Assembly: GCA_964496245.1 (NCBI GenBank)
Contig: CAZBZG010000021.1
Coordinates: 1 to 27,531 of the forward strand
Reading direction: 5' to 3'
DNA: 27,531 nt
Source: CAZBZG01 sp964496245
Lineage (GTDB): Bacteria > Planctomycetota > SZUA-567
Shown in pieces: positions 16,422 to 25,937 of the stretch (its first letter is position 1; the number at the start of each line of letters is the position of its first letter). The translations under genes and the position numbers were made by a program. The notes beneath the pieces were generated by a model, which saw only the letters and a list, made by a program, of their open reading frames with translations, was not told where the DNA came from and ran no database searches.

Positions 16422-18805
16422 GTGGGACGCCTACTGCATCGCATCGACGACGGGATGGCCGCTGCGGCCGCGCGCCGCGCGGACGGAGGATGGTATGCGG
16501 CGGCCCTGGTGCAACCGGACATCGATCTCCGGTTTCGCGAGCCGCTGAACGCGGTATGGGACGAGCCCCCGGATGCCCNNNNNNNNNNGCGGCCGCGGCC
16601 CAGCCTTCGCAGCGCCGCATCGTGATGGTGAGCTCGGCGCGCGCCGGGGAAGCGCCGGAGGTCCTGGCCGAAGGTCCGGGACTGGGCGCACCGGCGGTGG
16701 CGCGGCACGCAACCGGTGCGCCGGCGGTGGGCTGGCTGCGCCACGGCGAGTCGGGTTGCCAGGTGTTTCTGCACGAAGACGGCGCAGCCAGGTGCGTGTG
16801 GGAGGCGCCGGCACGCGGTCGATGCCTCGACATCGCACGGTTCGAGGACGCGACGATTCTCGCCTGTCAACTCGCGGCCGCAAACGGTCCGACGGTGCAC
16901 GTCCGCAGCGGCGACGGCCGGGTCCTGCTCGAGGCGCCGGGGCGCAATCCACGCCTGGCGGCCGGCGCGGGCGCGCTCTACGTCCTGTACGAAGCGCCGT
17001 CCGCGAACGGGTGCGGGCTGGTCGTCCAGGCGTGGAGCGGGGGGACCAAGGCGTCGCCCCGGACGGAACTCCCGGCCGCGGCCGACCTGAACCTCCACGC
17101 CTCCCTCACGGTCGACCCGCAGAGAGGCGTCCTGTACGTCGCCCACGAAGCTGCGCCAATGTGGGGCGACGACGAGCAGCTCGGACGGCACCGCGACATC
17201 TGTCTCTGGCGCCTGGAGCCCGGCGCGACCGAATGTTGCCCAGGGCCCGACACCGCCAACGGTATGCTCCCGATCCCGCCCCGCGGATTCCGAGAACATG
17301 CGGGGAAGAACGCCACTCCGATCTCGCCGCTGGTGCGGCTCCTGGACGGACGGATCTGCGTATTCGTTCGCCGCTTCCGGCAGCACGGGATCAAGTCCTT
17401 TGGCTGGGATGTGCAGCGCCTGACGCACGGCCCGGACGGCTGGAGCGAGCCGGCGCGCGTCAGCGAGCACTTCGGCACGCCCGACCGGCCCTACGACGTC
17501 GTCCCCGCGGACGGCGGCGCAGTCCTGGTTCAGCCCTGCTGCGATCAGCTTCCGAGCACGCGCGTGAACGTGGACGCGCCCGCCGGGTTCATGTGGACCG
17601 AGCACCATGAACTCCTGTCCGGGCATCCGGGCCGGCCCTACGACATGCGCGTGGAGGTGCGCGACTGTCCGCTCGACGCGACACTGCCGGACGCGACCGT
17701 GCTCAAGGGCATGGACGCGCGCTACGGCATCCCGCCGGCGGTCCGCGACCTCGGGGCCGAACCGCCGTCCCCCGGCGCGCCCGGCGCGCCGCAGCACCTG
17801 GTCTGGGGCGACCTGCACGTCCACACCGCCTATTCCAAGTGCGTCGCGCCGATGGACGGGACGCCGGAGGAGCACCTCCGCTTCCAGCGCGATCACCTGG
17901 GCTGCCGTGTGCTCTGCCTGACCGAGCACACCCACCTGATGAACAGCCGGGAGGTCGACCACGCCTACGACATGCTCGAGAGCGAGGCGGGCGACGACTG
18001 CGTGGTGCTGTACGGAACGGAGACGCTCACGACCGGCCAGGACACCGTGTTCTTCACCCGCGACCGGGACGTCTTCGGCCGCCTGCGGGCCGTGCTCCAG
18101 CGCCATCACACGCGCCCGGCGATCTACCGGGCGATCAAGGAACGCCTGCCGGAGCGGTCGGTCCTGGTCGCGCGGCATTTCGACGGGCCGGGCGGGGAGC
18201 ATCCGGATTTCGCGGTCGAGTCGTTCGCCCCCGACCTCGAAGGCGCGATGGAAGCCATGCAGGTCCGCGGCGACAGCCTCATGGGAAACCTGGTCTGCGG
18301 CAACGGCGCGAAGTCCGGGGATACCGCCGCGAGGTTCCTGAACGCCGGCAAGCGGGTCGGGCTGATCGGCGGCACGGACCACTGCGGCGGCTACGGCCGC
18401 AACCACGCGTGCCTGACCGGATTCTGGATGGACGAGGTGACGCCGGACGCGGTCTGGGAGGCCCTGTGGCGCCGGCGTACCCTCGCCGTCTCGAAGGGGA
18501 AGATCGCGCTGTGGGCCGAATGCGGCGACGCCCGGATGGGGGACGCCGCCACCGTCTCCGGCGCGGTGTCCATCCGCGCCTGGCTGTCGAGCCCGCGCCC
18601 CCTGCGCCGCGTCTGCCTTCTCCGCGACGGCGCGCCGCTTGCGTGGCGGACTATCGGCGGGGGGGCGACCGAGGTCGAACTGGTCGACGAGGCCCCGCCG
18701 CCCGGCGCGCACTGGTATTCCGTCACCGCCGAAGCGGGCGCCCCGTTCCACGCCCAGTCGGTGCTGGCGCATGCGTCGCCGCTGTTCGTGCACGCGGACG
18801 GCTGA
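16422..18805 (+). CDS. Beta-propeller/PHP-domain protein (phosphoesterase-like), interrupted by an assembly gap
   Basis: About 795 residues, no signal peptide. GTG 16422 has AAGGAG (16408-16413) 8 nt upstream. The first 52 residues read up to WDEPPDA at an N run (16579-16588), and the rest continues one frame over from AAAAQPSQ, so the true gap is not 10 nt. Residues about 70-400 contain repeated short beta-strand segments (ILACQLAA, ALYVLYEAP, VLYVAHEA, RICVFVRRF) like a BNR-type propeller. From about 460 a PHP-type metal site appears: WGDLHVHTAYS (HxH), LTEHTH, RHFDGPG and GGTDHCGG, resembling PHP/DUF3604 proteins, which hydrolyse phosphate esters. It follows the PA14 gene with a 12-nt spacing. 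It looks more GC-rich than its neighbours. The substrate is unknown. Confidence 0.8.
16579..16588. other. Assembly gap (10 N), breaks the frame
   Basis: Ten Ns inside the PHP gene. The coding frame before the gap and the one after it are consistent only if the real missing length is two more than a multiple of three (for example 8 or 11). The run of ten is therefore a placeholder or carries an error. Confidence 0.95.
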
Positions 18806-18808
18806 GCC

Positions 18809-18822
18809 CCGCGGCGCCGCGG
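18809..18822. repeat. 14-bp perfect palindrome after the PHP gene
   Basis: CCGCGGCGCCGCGG lies 4 nt after the PHP stop codon. It could form a GC hairpin, but no U-run follows, so it is at best a weak transcript-stabilising or pausing element. In a sequence this GC-rich it may also be chance. Confidence 0.3.
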
Positions 18823-18957
18823 CCCTGCCGCTGTTGCGGATTCGGGGGCGCGGCGCCGGATTCGAGACGCGATTCCCGCGGTCCGCCCGGGAAGGGCCGG
18901 GGACAACCGGAACGGTGCCCGAGCGCCTTTGCCGATCACAAGAGGAGAGCAATCGAC

Positions 18958-20862
18958 ATGGCCAGCAACGTTCGCTTCGCCGACAGCACGTTCACTATCT
19001 CGAGCGAGGGGCGGAGCATCCGCATCGAGGCAGCGAAGGTGCTGCGCGCTCGCATGTGGAACTGCTCGGAATGGCGCGACTACTGCAGCGACGCCTTCGA
19101 GGCGCGCGGCGTGTTTCCGCTGCAGAACGGACTGCGGGTGCTCATGGTGAACGACGGCGAGGGTCTGGTCGCGCCGGTGATCCTGCGGGCCGACGAACAG
19201 GGATTCCGCGTGATCGTTCAGGCTGCGCAGATCGTCGAGACCAAGGGGATCAACCGCAAGCTGATGGCGCTGGACGTGCTCCCCGACCTGATGCGCAGCC
19301 GCGTCGGGGAGGCCGGCTTCTTTCTGTTGCCCTGCCTCTCGGGCACGCTCGTGCGGTTCGTCGATCACGCCCCCGCGGTCAACCGCGACCGCATCTACAT
19401 GGACCAGAGCGAGTGGGAGAAGGTCAACCTCATGAACTGCTTCGCCATGAAGCGGGGGGACGACGGCATCCTCGGCATCGTCCACCGTGGCGACTTCCAC
19501 TGTCACGTTGTGACGGAGCTGAACCAGGACGGGGAGAACCGGATCTACCCGAGTTTCGGGCTGCGCCATACCGAGGGCGAGGCGATCAAGCCGCAGGACA
19601 AGGAGATCCTCTACCGCTTCGCCAGCGGCGCCGATGCCGACTTTCCCGGCTTGGCCCTGACCTACCGCGACTATCTGCTGCGGGAGCGCGACGTGTCGCC
19701 GCTCAAGGAACGGGTTGCGGACAACCCGGTCCTCGGGTACTCCGTCGGGGCGATGCGCGTCAAGATCTTCATGGGCTCGAAGTTGAAGGTCATCGACGGC
19801 AACGGCCCCGTGCGCGTCGACACCACCTTCGAGCAGGCCGAGGCCATCCTGGACGCCATGAAGTCCGCGGGGATCGACCGGGCCGTCGTCACGCTCGTCG
19901 GGTGGAATCTGGGCGGGCACGACGGCGCGTATCCGACGCGCTTCCCGATCGAACCCGCGTTCGGCGGCGAGGCGGGGCTCAAGAAGCTGATCGCCAAGGC
20001 GACGGACATGGGCTACCAGATCGTGCCGCACGACAACTACACGGACGTCTACCGGTCGGCCCGCGATTTCGACTACGAGTACATCGCGCGAACCCCCGAA
20101 GGCCGCCCGCGCGTCGTCGGCATCTGGGGCGGCGGCCAGTCGTTCAAGGCCTGCCCAGTGGTTTACCCCGAACGCTACGGTGCGGATTTTGCGCGGGTCA
20201 AAGAACTCGGTTTTCATGGGCACACCTACATCGATGCGCAATCCACGGTGCTCTGGATCTGTCACAACCCGCGGCATCCGGCCGATGAGGAACAGTTTGC
20301 CCTCGCACAGTCCGCGATGACTCAGTGGCACCGGGCGATGTACGGCGCGGTCGCCACCGAAATGGCCCCGGCGTACAACCTGCCGTTCATCGACGAGGTG
20401 CATGGCATGCACGGCGCCAACAACAGCGGATTCATGTTCGAGCGCCTGCCCGCATCGTTCACGCGCATCATCGACCGCGTGGTGCCGTTCTACCATCTCG
20501 CGGTGCACGGGCTGCTGACCTACCAGGAGTCCTGGGTGCACAGCTACCGCAGGCAATACGACGGCGCAACCTGGCCGGGGCTCCTGCGCGCCTTGGCGAT
20601 CGGCGCGCGGCCGTCCATGGAAGTCTCGTGGGCGGGCGGCGGCAACGGCGACACCTACAGCGATTCGATCCGCGACGTGCTGCCGGCGTACAAGATCGCG
20701 TTCGAAGAACTGGCGGACGTCCACGTCGAACCGGTCGTTCACTTCGAGGAGTTCGCCGACCGGGGCAGCCGCGTCGCCTACGCCAACGGCAGAAGCGTCG
20801 AGGTGAACTGGACCGATACGCCCCTCGGCGATCTGAAACCCATGAGCTACCGCATCCAGTAA
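18958..20862 (+). CDS. DUF5696-like protein, probable TIM-barrel glycosidase
   Basis: A 634-residue protein without a signal peptide, so likely cytoplasmic. Residues 1-245 form a beta-rich N-terminal domain. From about 246 (PLKERVADNPVLGYSVG) a barrel-like region follows, with GIDRAVVTLVGWNLGGHDG, TRFPIEPAFGGEAG (about 323-336), IVPHDNY (about 356-362) and FHGHTYIDAQ. The order resembles DUF5696 proteins and, distantly, GH101-type barrels; I assign glycosidase activity only tentatively. D360 and the Asp in YIDAQ are possible catalytic acids. ATG 18958 has AGAGGAG (18941-18947) 10 nt upstream. It is the full-length relative of the short gene at 9613-10888, so the family occurs on both sides of the regulator. 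It is followed 25 nt later by the GH65-like gene. Confidence 0.8.
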   Translation: MASNVRFADSTFTISSEGRSIRIEAAKVLRARMWNCSEWRDYCSDAFEARGVFPLQNGLRVLMVNDGEGLVAPVILRADEQGFRVIVQAAQIVETKGINRKLMALDVLPDLMRSRVGEAGFFLLPCLSGTLVRFVDHAPAVNRDRIYMDQSEWEKVNLMNCFAMKRGDDGILGIVHRGDFHCHVVTELNQDGENRIYPSFGLRHTEGEAIKPQDKEILYRFASGADADFPGLALTYRDYLLRERDVSPLKERVADNPVLGYSVGAMRVKIFMGSKLKVIDGNGPVRVDTTFEQAEAILDAMKSAGIDRAVVTLVGWNLGGHDGAYPTRFPIEPAFGGEAGLKKLIAKATDMGYQIVPHDNYTDVYRSARDFDYEYIARTPEGRPRVVGIWGGGQSFKACPVVYPERYGADFARVKELGFHGHTYIDAQSTVLWICHNPRHPADEEQFALAQSAMTQWHRAMYGAVATEMAPAYNLPFIDEVHGMHGANNSGFMFERLPASFTRIIDRVVPFYHLAVHGLLTYQESWVHSYRRQYDGATWPGLLRALAIGARPSMEVSWAGGGNGDTYSDSIRDVLPAYKIAFEELADVHVEPVVHFEEFADRGSRVAYANGRSVEVNWTDTPLGDLKPMSYRIQ

Positions 20863-20887
20863 CGGACTTGAAGCAGGAGCCGCCCGC

Positions 20888-22311
20888 ATGAAGACGCATC
20901 GCGTCACCGAAACACGACACGGCGCGCCCGAAGCGTATCTCGCCAACGGTCTGGTCGGTCTGCGAATCCCGCCAGTGCCCCTGCCCGGCGGCACCGCGCT
21001 CGTCAGCGGCTTCGTCGGGCGCAGCTCGGAAAAGGGCATCGAGGAGTGCGCCCACGCCCCGTACCCGGTCGGCGCGGATCTGCAGATCGGCAGCATGTGG
21101 CTCTCCGAGCGTCCCGATCTGGCGTGCTTTGTCCGCCAGGAATACGATTTCGCGTGCGGCGAACTGCGCAGCACCTTCACCTTTGCGACAGACGACGGCT
21201 GCGTCCATGCCGATGTGAGCACATTCTGCAGCCGCACGCAGCCGGCTCTCGCGCTGCAGGAAGTCGGCCTGACCGTCGACAAGCCGTGCGCGGTGACGCT
21301 GCAGGCAGGCGCACGGGGCGCGGCTGAATGCCAAGCTCACGGGGGTATGCGGGCCTCAAGTTCCCGATGCAGGCGGGCAACCACGGATGGGAGGTCACGC
21401 CGTTCTGGTCCCAAGGCCTCATGGAGGAGCACATGAGCCTCGATGTGGCGTTCGCGATGGGGCAGTATGGCGACGTCACCCGCGACGAGCTCTTCTTCCG
21501 GCAGCATGTCTGGCCGGTGATCAAAGGCGTCGCCGAGTGGGTCGCGTCGCGGGTCAAACGAACCGGGCGGGGGTTTGAGATGCGGCACCTGACCGGCATC
21601 GACGAGATCGTGAGCAACATCAACAACGACGCCGAGACCAACGCCCTTGCCGCCATTGTCCTGCGCCAGGCGACGGCATATGCCCTCCGTCTCGGGTTCG
21701 AATCGCCCGTGCGTTGGACCGAGATCGCCGACCGCATGTTCATTCCCATCGATCCGGAGAGCCGCATCGTCCCCAAGAACGACACGCACGACCTCGGCCA
21801 AGACAAGGGGTGCGCCGACGTGATGATGCTGACCTTCCCGTTCGACTGCCCGTTGGACCCGGACGTGCGCGAAGCCACCGTCCGCTACAACATCGAGCGG
21901 GCCGACACGTATCTCGGCATGCCGATGAATTGCTCGAACTACGCGGTCTGGGCGAGCCGGGCGGACGAGCGCGAAAAGGCGCTTGCATTCCTCGAAACCG
22001 GCGTGATGGACCTCGTCGAGATGTCTTTCTGGCAGACGGTGGAGTCGAACCAGGCCCCCTTCGCGGAGGCGCTCCCCAAGACCGTGTTCGTCACCAAGTG
22101 CGGCGCCCATCTCACCGCCATTCTGCAGGGCATGACCGGTCTGCAATTCAACGGCGGCGATCCCCAGACGTGGGGCAAGTATCCTGTTGCCCTGCCGCAG
22201 GGCTGGGAGGCCATCGAAGTCGAACGCGTCTGGGTCCGCGGCGCTCCCATGCGCCTGACCGCACGCCATGGCGAGGCAAAGGCACGGCTGGAGACCCTGG
22301 AGAGCGCATAG
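20888..22311 (+). pseudogene. GH65-like (ATHL1/PGGHG-type) glycoside hydrolase, internally deleted and frameshifted
   Basis: Two halves of one enzyme in different frames. The first (ATG 20888, AGGAG at 20875-20879) reads about 146 residues like the N-terminal beta-domain of GH65, ending sensibly at LTVDKPCAVTLQAGARG. The second, from about 21340 to the stop at 22311, begins RGYAGLKFPMQAGNHGWEVTP, like the ARFPWESA region of the (alpha/alpha)6 barrel. It contains LTGIDEIVSNINNDAETN (from 21586), which matches the catalytic GPDEYH-VDNNAYTN region and keeps the acid Glu. Roughly 200-250 residues expected between them are absent, including the FWD segment. A TGA (21325-21327) lies directly before the second frame. 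No signal peptide. Either a decayed gene or a misassembly; as written it cannot make an intact enzyme. Confidence 0.72.
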
Positions 22312-22440
22312 CATCGCAACGGATGCGCGCAGTCTCTCGGGATGAAGCGATGCAGAGGGAGCTTCGACATGCGTGCAAAAACGATGTCGCGTCTTGGGGA
22401 GTTCGATCGGACCGGTCAGGACAGAAGGAGAGGAACGACT

Positions 22441-25400
22441 ATGTGCAAGACAGGTAGAGGCTACGCGCTTTCGGGAGTGCTCTGTGCGATGTGCCTGTTC
22501 GCTGGCTTTGCGGCGGCGGCGGAGACGAAATCGGAGTATATGGCGACGGTGGCGCCTTTCGAGAAGGCGCCCGCCGTGGACGGCACGCTCGAACCGGGCG
22601 AGTGGGACGGCGCGCTGCATCTTCCGGCCGTGATGAATTACCGGGGCAACAAGATCGTGCCCTATCGGTGCGAGGTGTATTTCGGCTTCGACCGCGAACA
22701 CCTGTACTTCGCCATCGTCAGCGAACTGCCCCCGGACAAGAAGGTCCTCGCCAAGCAGACGATGCGTGACTCGCAGAAGATGATCTGGGACGACGGCATC
22801 GAGATCTACATAGATCCCAACCGCCGCAACCGCGCCGAGGGCAAGGGCGACCGCCGCTTCTATCTCTATCACGGCAACAGCGTCGGCGCCTTCCTCGACA
22901 TTGTTTATGACATCGACGGCGCCCCCGACGCGGGCTGGAACGGGAAGTGGACCGTCGGCAACGGCATCCACGAGGACGCGGGCGTATGGGTGCAGGAACT
23001 CAGCTTGCCGCTCGCCGATGTGGGATTGACCGGAGACGAGGCGATCGGCCGGGACATGGGGATCCTGGTGGCCCGCAACATCAAGCGCGGCGCGGGCTGG
23101 CTCCAGTGCCCATGGTTCCCGCACCAGGGCTCCTTCGTATCGGTCAACAGCTATCCCCTGATCCGGCTCACCGAGAACGCCCCCACCGTTTCCCTCGATA
23201 CCCTGGGCGGCCTGGATCTTCACAAGGGACCGATTGCGCTGAAGGCGAGCATCTTCAACCCGGGACCGGCGCGAAAGGCGAAGGTGGATCTCCTCGTCAC
23301 CTCCACCACCATGCCCAAGCTCGAAGAGCAGAAGACGGTGCAGCTTCCGGCGAAGGGCGTGGGCGAATACAGCTACATCGTCACCGGCCAGCGCCTGCAC
23401 GAAGATGCGGAGCACAAGCTGACCCTGAAGATCGCCTCCGCCGAGGGGAAGGAACCATGGTTCCACTACATGGCCAACTGGACCAAGGCGCCGGAGAAGC
23501 GGTGGCCCAAGGTGGCGATGGGACCGCAGCCGGACAAGGCCTACAGGGTGAACTTCTATCCCGGCTACGACTTCCTGCAGTTGGAGATGCGGCCCGCGTT
23601 CCTCGAACTCGAAGACTGCCGCCAGGCGCACTACGTGATCAGCACCTCGCGGGGCGTCACCCTCTTTGCCGATGACGTTGCCTGGGAAGGCGCGACTGGC
23701 CTGGTGGAGCTGGACCTCCCGCCGCTGCTGGACGATGTCTATACCGTTGCGGTCACATTCGACGGGTGGGATGAGCCCATCACCAAGACCTTCGAACGCC
23801 GGCACTTCGTCTGGGAGAACAACAGCATCGGCGTCACCGACCAGGTGCTCCCCCCCTTCGAACCCATCGAGGTGGCGGACAATCGTGTCAAGGTGGTCCT
23901 GCGCCAGTATACGGTCAACGGCCTCGGCCTCTGGGATTCCATCAAAGCGGCGGGCAATGTCTCCGCCGGCGGTCCCGAAGAGCTGCTCTCGGCGCCCATG
24001 CGGCTGGTGGTCGATGGCGACCGCGAGCTCGAAGGTGAAGGCGGATTCGTCAACATCGCCGACAGCGCCGTGACGTACGAGGGCCGGGCGGTCGACCCGG
24101 CCGTAACCGTAAAGACCCGTACCCTGACCGAGGTGGACGGTTGTATGCGGGTGGAGATGACCCTGCAGCCGGGCACGAAGAAGAGCGAGCTGCGGCGCCT
24201 GCACCTGGACATCCCCCTGGTGGACAAGCTGATGCCGCTCTACCACGTCTGCACCACCAGCCTGCGCTTCAATCCCGCCGGCAATATTCCCCAGGGCGAA
24301 GGACGGTGCTGGGACACGCGCGACTTCCCGGACGGGTCCTGGTACGGCAATTTCAAGCCCTATATCTGGCTCGGTGCCGAGGAGCGCGGACTGGCGTGGT
24401 TTGCCGACAACGACGCCGGCTGGGTGCTCAACGCCAGCCCCAAGGGCGAGGACGAAGAACCCACCCCCTGCGTCGAGTTCCTCCGCGAGGACGGCGTGCT
24501 GACCCTGCGCGTCAACCTGGTGCAGAAGCCGATCACCGTCTCGGAACCGCGTACCATCGTCTTCGGCCTCATGGCCAGCCCGGGCAAGCCCATGCCAAAG
24601 GGCTGGCGCACCGTGGAGACGGCGTGGATGGGCTCGCAATACTGGGGGTCGGACGAAAGTTTCGCCGCCAAGTATCCGCGCAATGCCGACCTCAGTCCGC
24701 TGGACATGATGATGAAGCGGCGCCTGGGAGAGGACGTCGACTTTGACACGTTCCTGGAGGAATGGACCGAACGGAACTTCGGCCCCGACAACCCGCCGCA
24801 CCGCAAGACCAAGAAACAGATGCAGAAATTGCTGAAGGTCTCGTACGATATGGCGGGAAGAACCGATGGCAAGCCGTTCACCGTCTACTGGGAGGAGTTC
24901 CACTCTACCAGCAACGCCCATCCGGCCAAGCAGGCGTTCTGGCACGAATGGGGCGGGGGGTCGACCCGCAATATCGTTGCCAGCTATCGCGACTTCGCCG
25001 TCTGGTGGGGCGCCGAGTTCGTGCGCCGCGGCATGGGCCTGTACTTCGACAATTCCTTTCCCCAGCAGGGGCACGATCCCATTACGACGTCGGCCTACAG
25101 GCTGCCCAACGGCAAGATCCAGCCCTCGGCCGGCATCTGGGCGCGGCGGGCGTACCTGAAGCGTATCTGGACCGTCCACCGCCAGTGGGACGATCCGCGC
25201 ATTCCCCCGCTGATGATGATCCACATGACCAACACCCACATTCTGCCCTACATGGTCTGGAACGACTCCAATCTGGACCTGGAGTGGTTCTACGGCGATA
25301 CGCCGATGCAGGCCCGTTACGCCCGCGACATGCTGCGGGTGCAAACGCTGGGGCGGCAAACCGGCAACCTGCCCTTCGCCTTGTGCCGGGGCAGCACACC

Positions 25401-25810
25401 GCGCAAAACCGGGGACGTGCCCAACCGTGACGAAGTGGGGGCCATCTTCGAGTTCAAGTACCCCAATCAGCCCCGCATGCCAAAGTACATGCTCGCGTTC
25501 GGCTACGGACAGGACGATTGCCGGGTGTTCAACTACTGGAACGAGGAGTCCTACCCGGTACGCTTCAGCGATCCGGAAATTGCCTCCATTCTGCTGGTAA
25601 AGGACAAAAAGGCCCGGCTGCTCCTGGCGACCTGGAACGGTACCGCCGCGGAGGTGATCCTGNNNNNNNNNNGGAAAGCTCGGCTTCAAGGTCGGCCGGG
25701 CGACCGACGTACGGGCGGAAAAGACGCTAGACGTTCAGGATGACGGACGCATCGTGTTCGACCTCAAAGGGTATGGGGCCCGCTTGATCGATCTGGAGGC
25801 CAGCGAATGA
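22441..25810 (+). CDS. Secreted CBM9-like plus GH123_N (DUF6067)-like protein, interrupted by an assembly gap
   Basis: About 1122 residues once the gap is corrected. A signal peptide covers residues 1-27 (GVLCAMCLFAGFAAAA). A CBM9-like domain spans about 36-245 (APAVDGTLEPGEWDGA, REHLYFAIVSE, DDGIEIYIDPN). A beta linker domain comes next. From about 455 the core (FVWENNSIGVTDQVLPPFEPI onward) matches the PA14 protein at 13587 through YIWLGAEERGLAWFADNDAGW, RRGMGLYFDN, HMTNTHILPYMVWNDSNLDLEW and the ending YGARLIDL. ATG 22441 has AAGGAGAGGA (22425-22434) upstream. Ten Ns at 25663-25672 shift the frame; with nine bases the protein aligns to its paralogue without any indel and ends at TGA 25808-25810. 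It probably acts on an extracellular polysaccharide. Confidence 0.85.
25663..25672. other. Assembly gap (10 N), one base too long
   Basis: The frame before the gap (TWNGTAAEVIL) and the frame after it (GKLGFKVGRATDV) join only if the gap is a multiple of three. Alignment with the same region of the 13587 protein leaves room for exactly three residues, so nine bases is the simplest length. Confidence 0.92.
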
Positions 25811-25923
25811 ATGCCTCCCGAATGCGCAACGCCGCTTTCGCGTCCTGGGAGGGCGCCACCGACGTGTACGCGCGCTGTACGCGTGGCCATGTGGCTCGAA
25901 ATGCATCGAAGATGTCGTCCGCA

Positions 25924-25930
25924 AGAGGAG
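25924..25930 (+). promoter_or_regulatory. Ribosome-binding site that fixes the start of the last gene
   Basis: AGAGGAG lies 7 nt before ATG 25938. It is the only strong site near the 5' end of this gene, so it supports an original start at 25938 even though codon 3 there is TGA. Confidence 0.7.
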
Positions 25931-25937
25931 CCCTGCC

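Noticed and set aside
21337..25689. A very long open frame on the minus strand (over 1400 codons), and similar long minus-strand frames opposite 13695-16034 and 16361-18952
   Set aside because: They lie antisense to genes with signal peptides, ribosome-binding sites and recognisable domains. They have low-complexity composition rich in Arg, Gly, His and Val and show no domain. Long antisense frames are common in GC-rich coding sequence.
25865..25883. Direct repeat TGTACGCG at 25865-25872 and 25876-25883
   Set aside because: Two 8-bp copies in a GC-rich stretch can arise by chance, and nothing else marks the site as an operator or attachment site.
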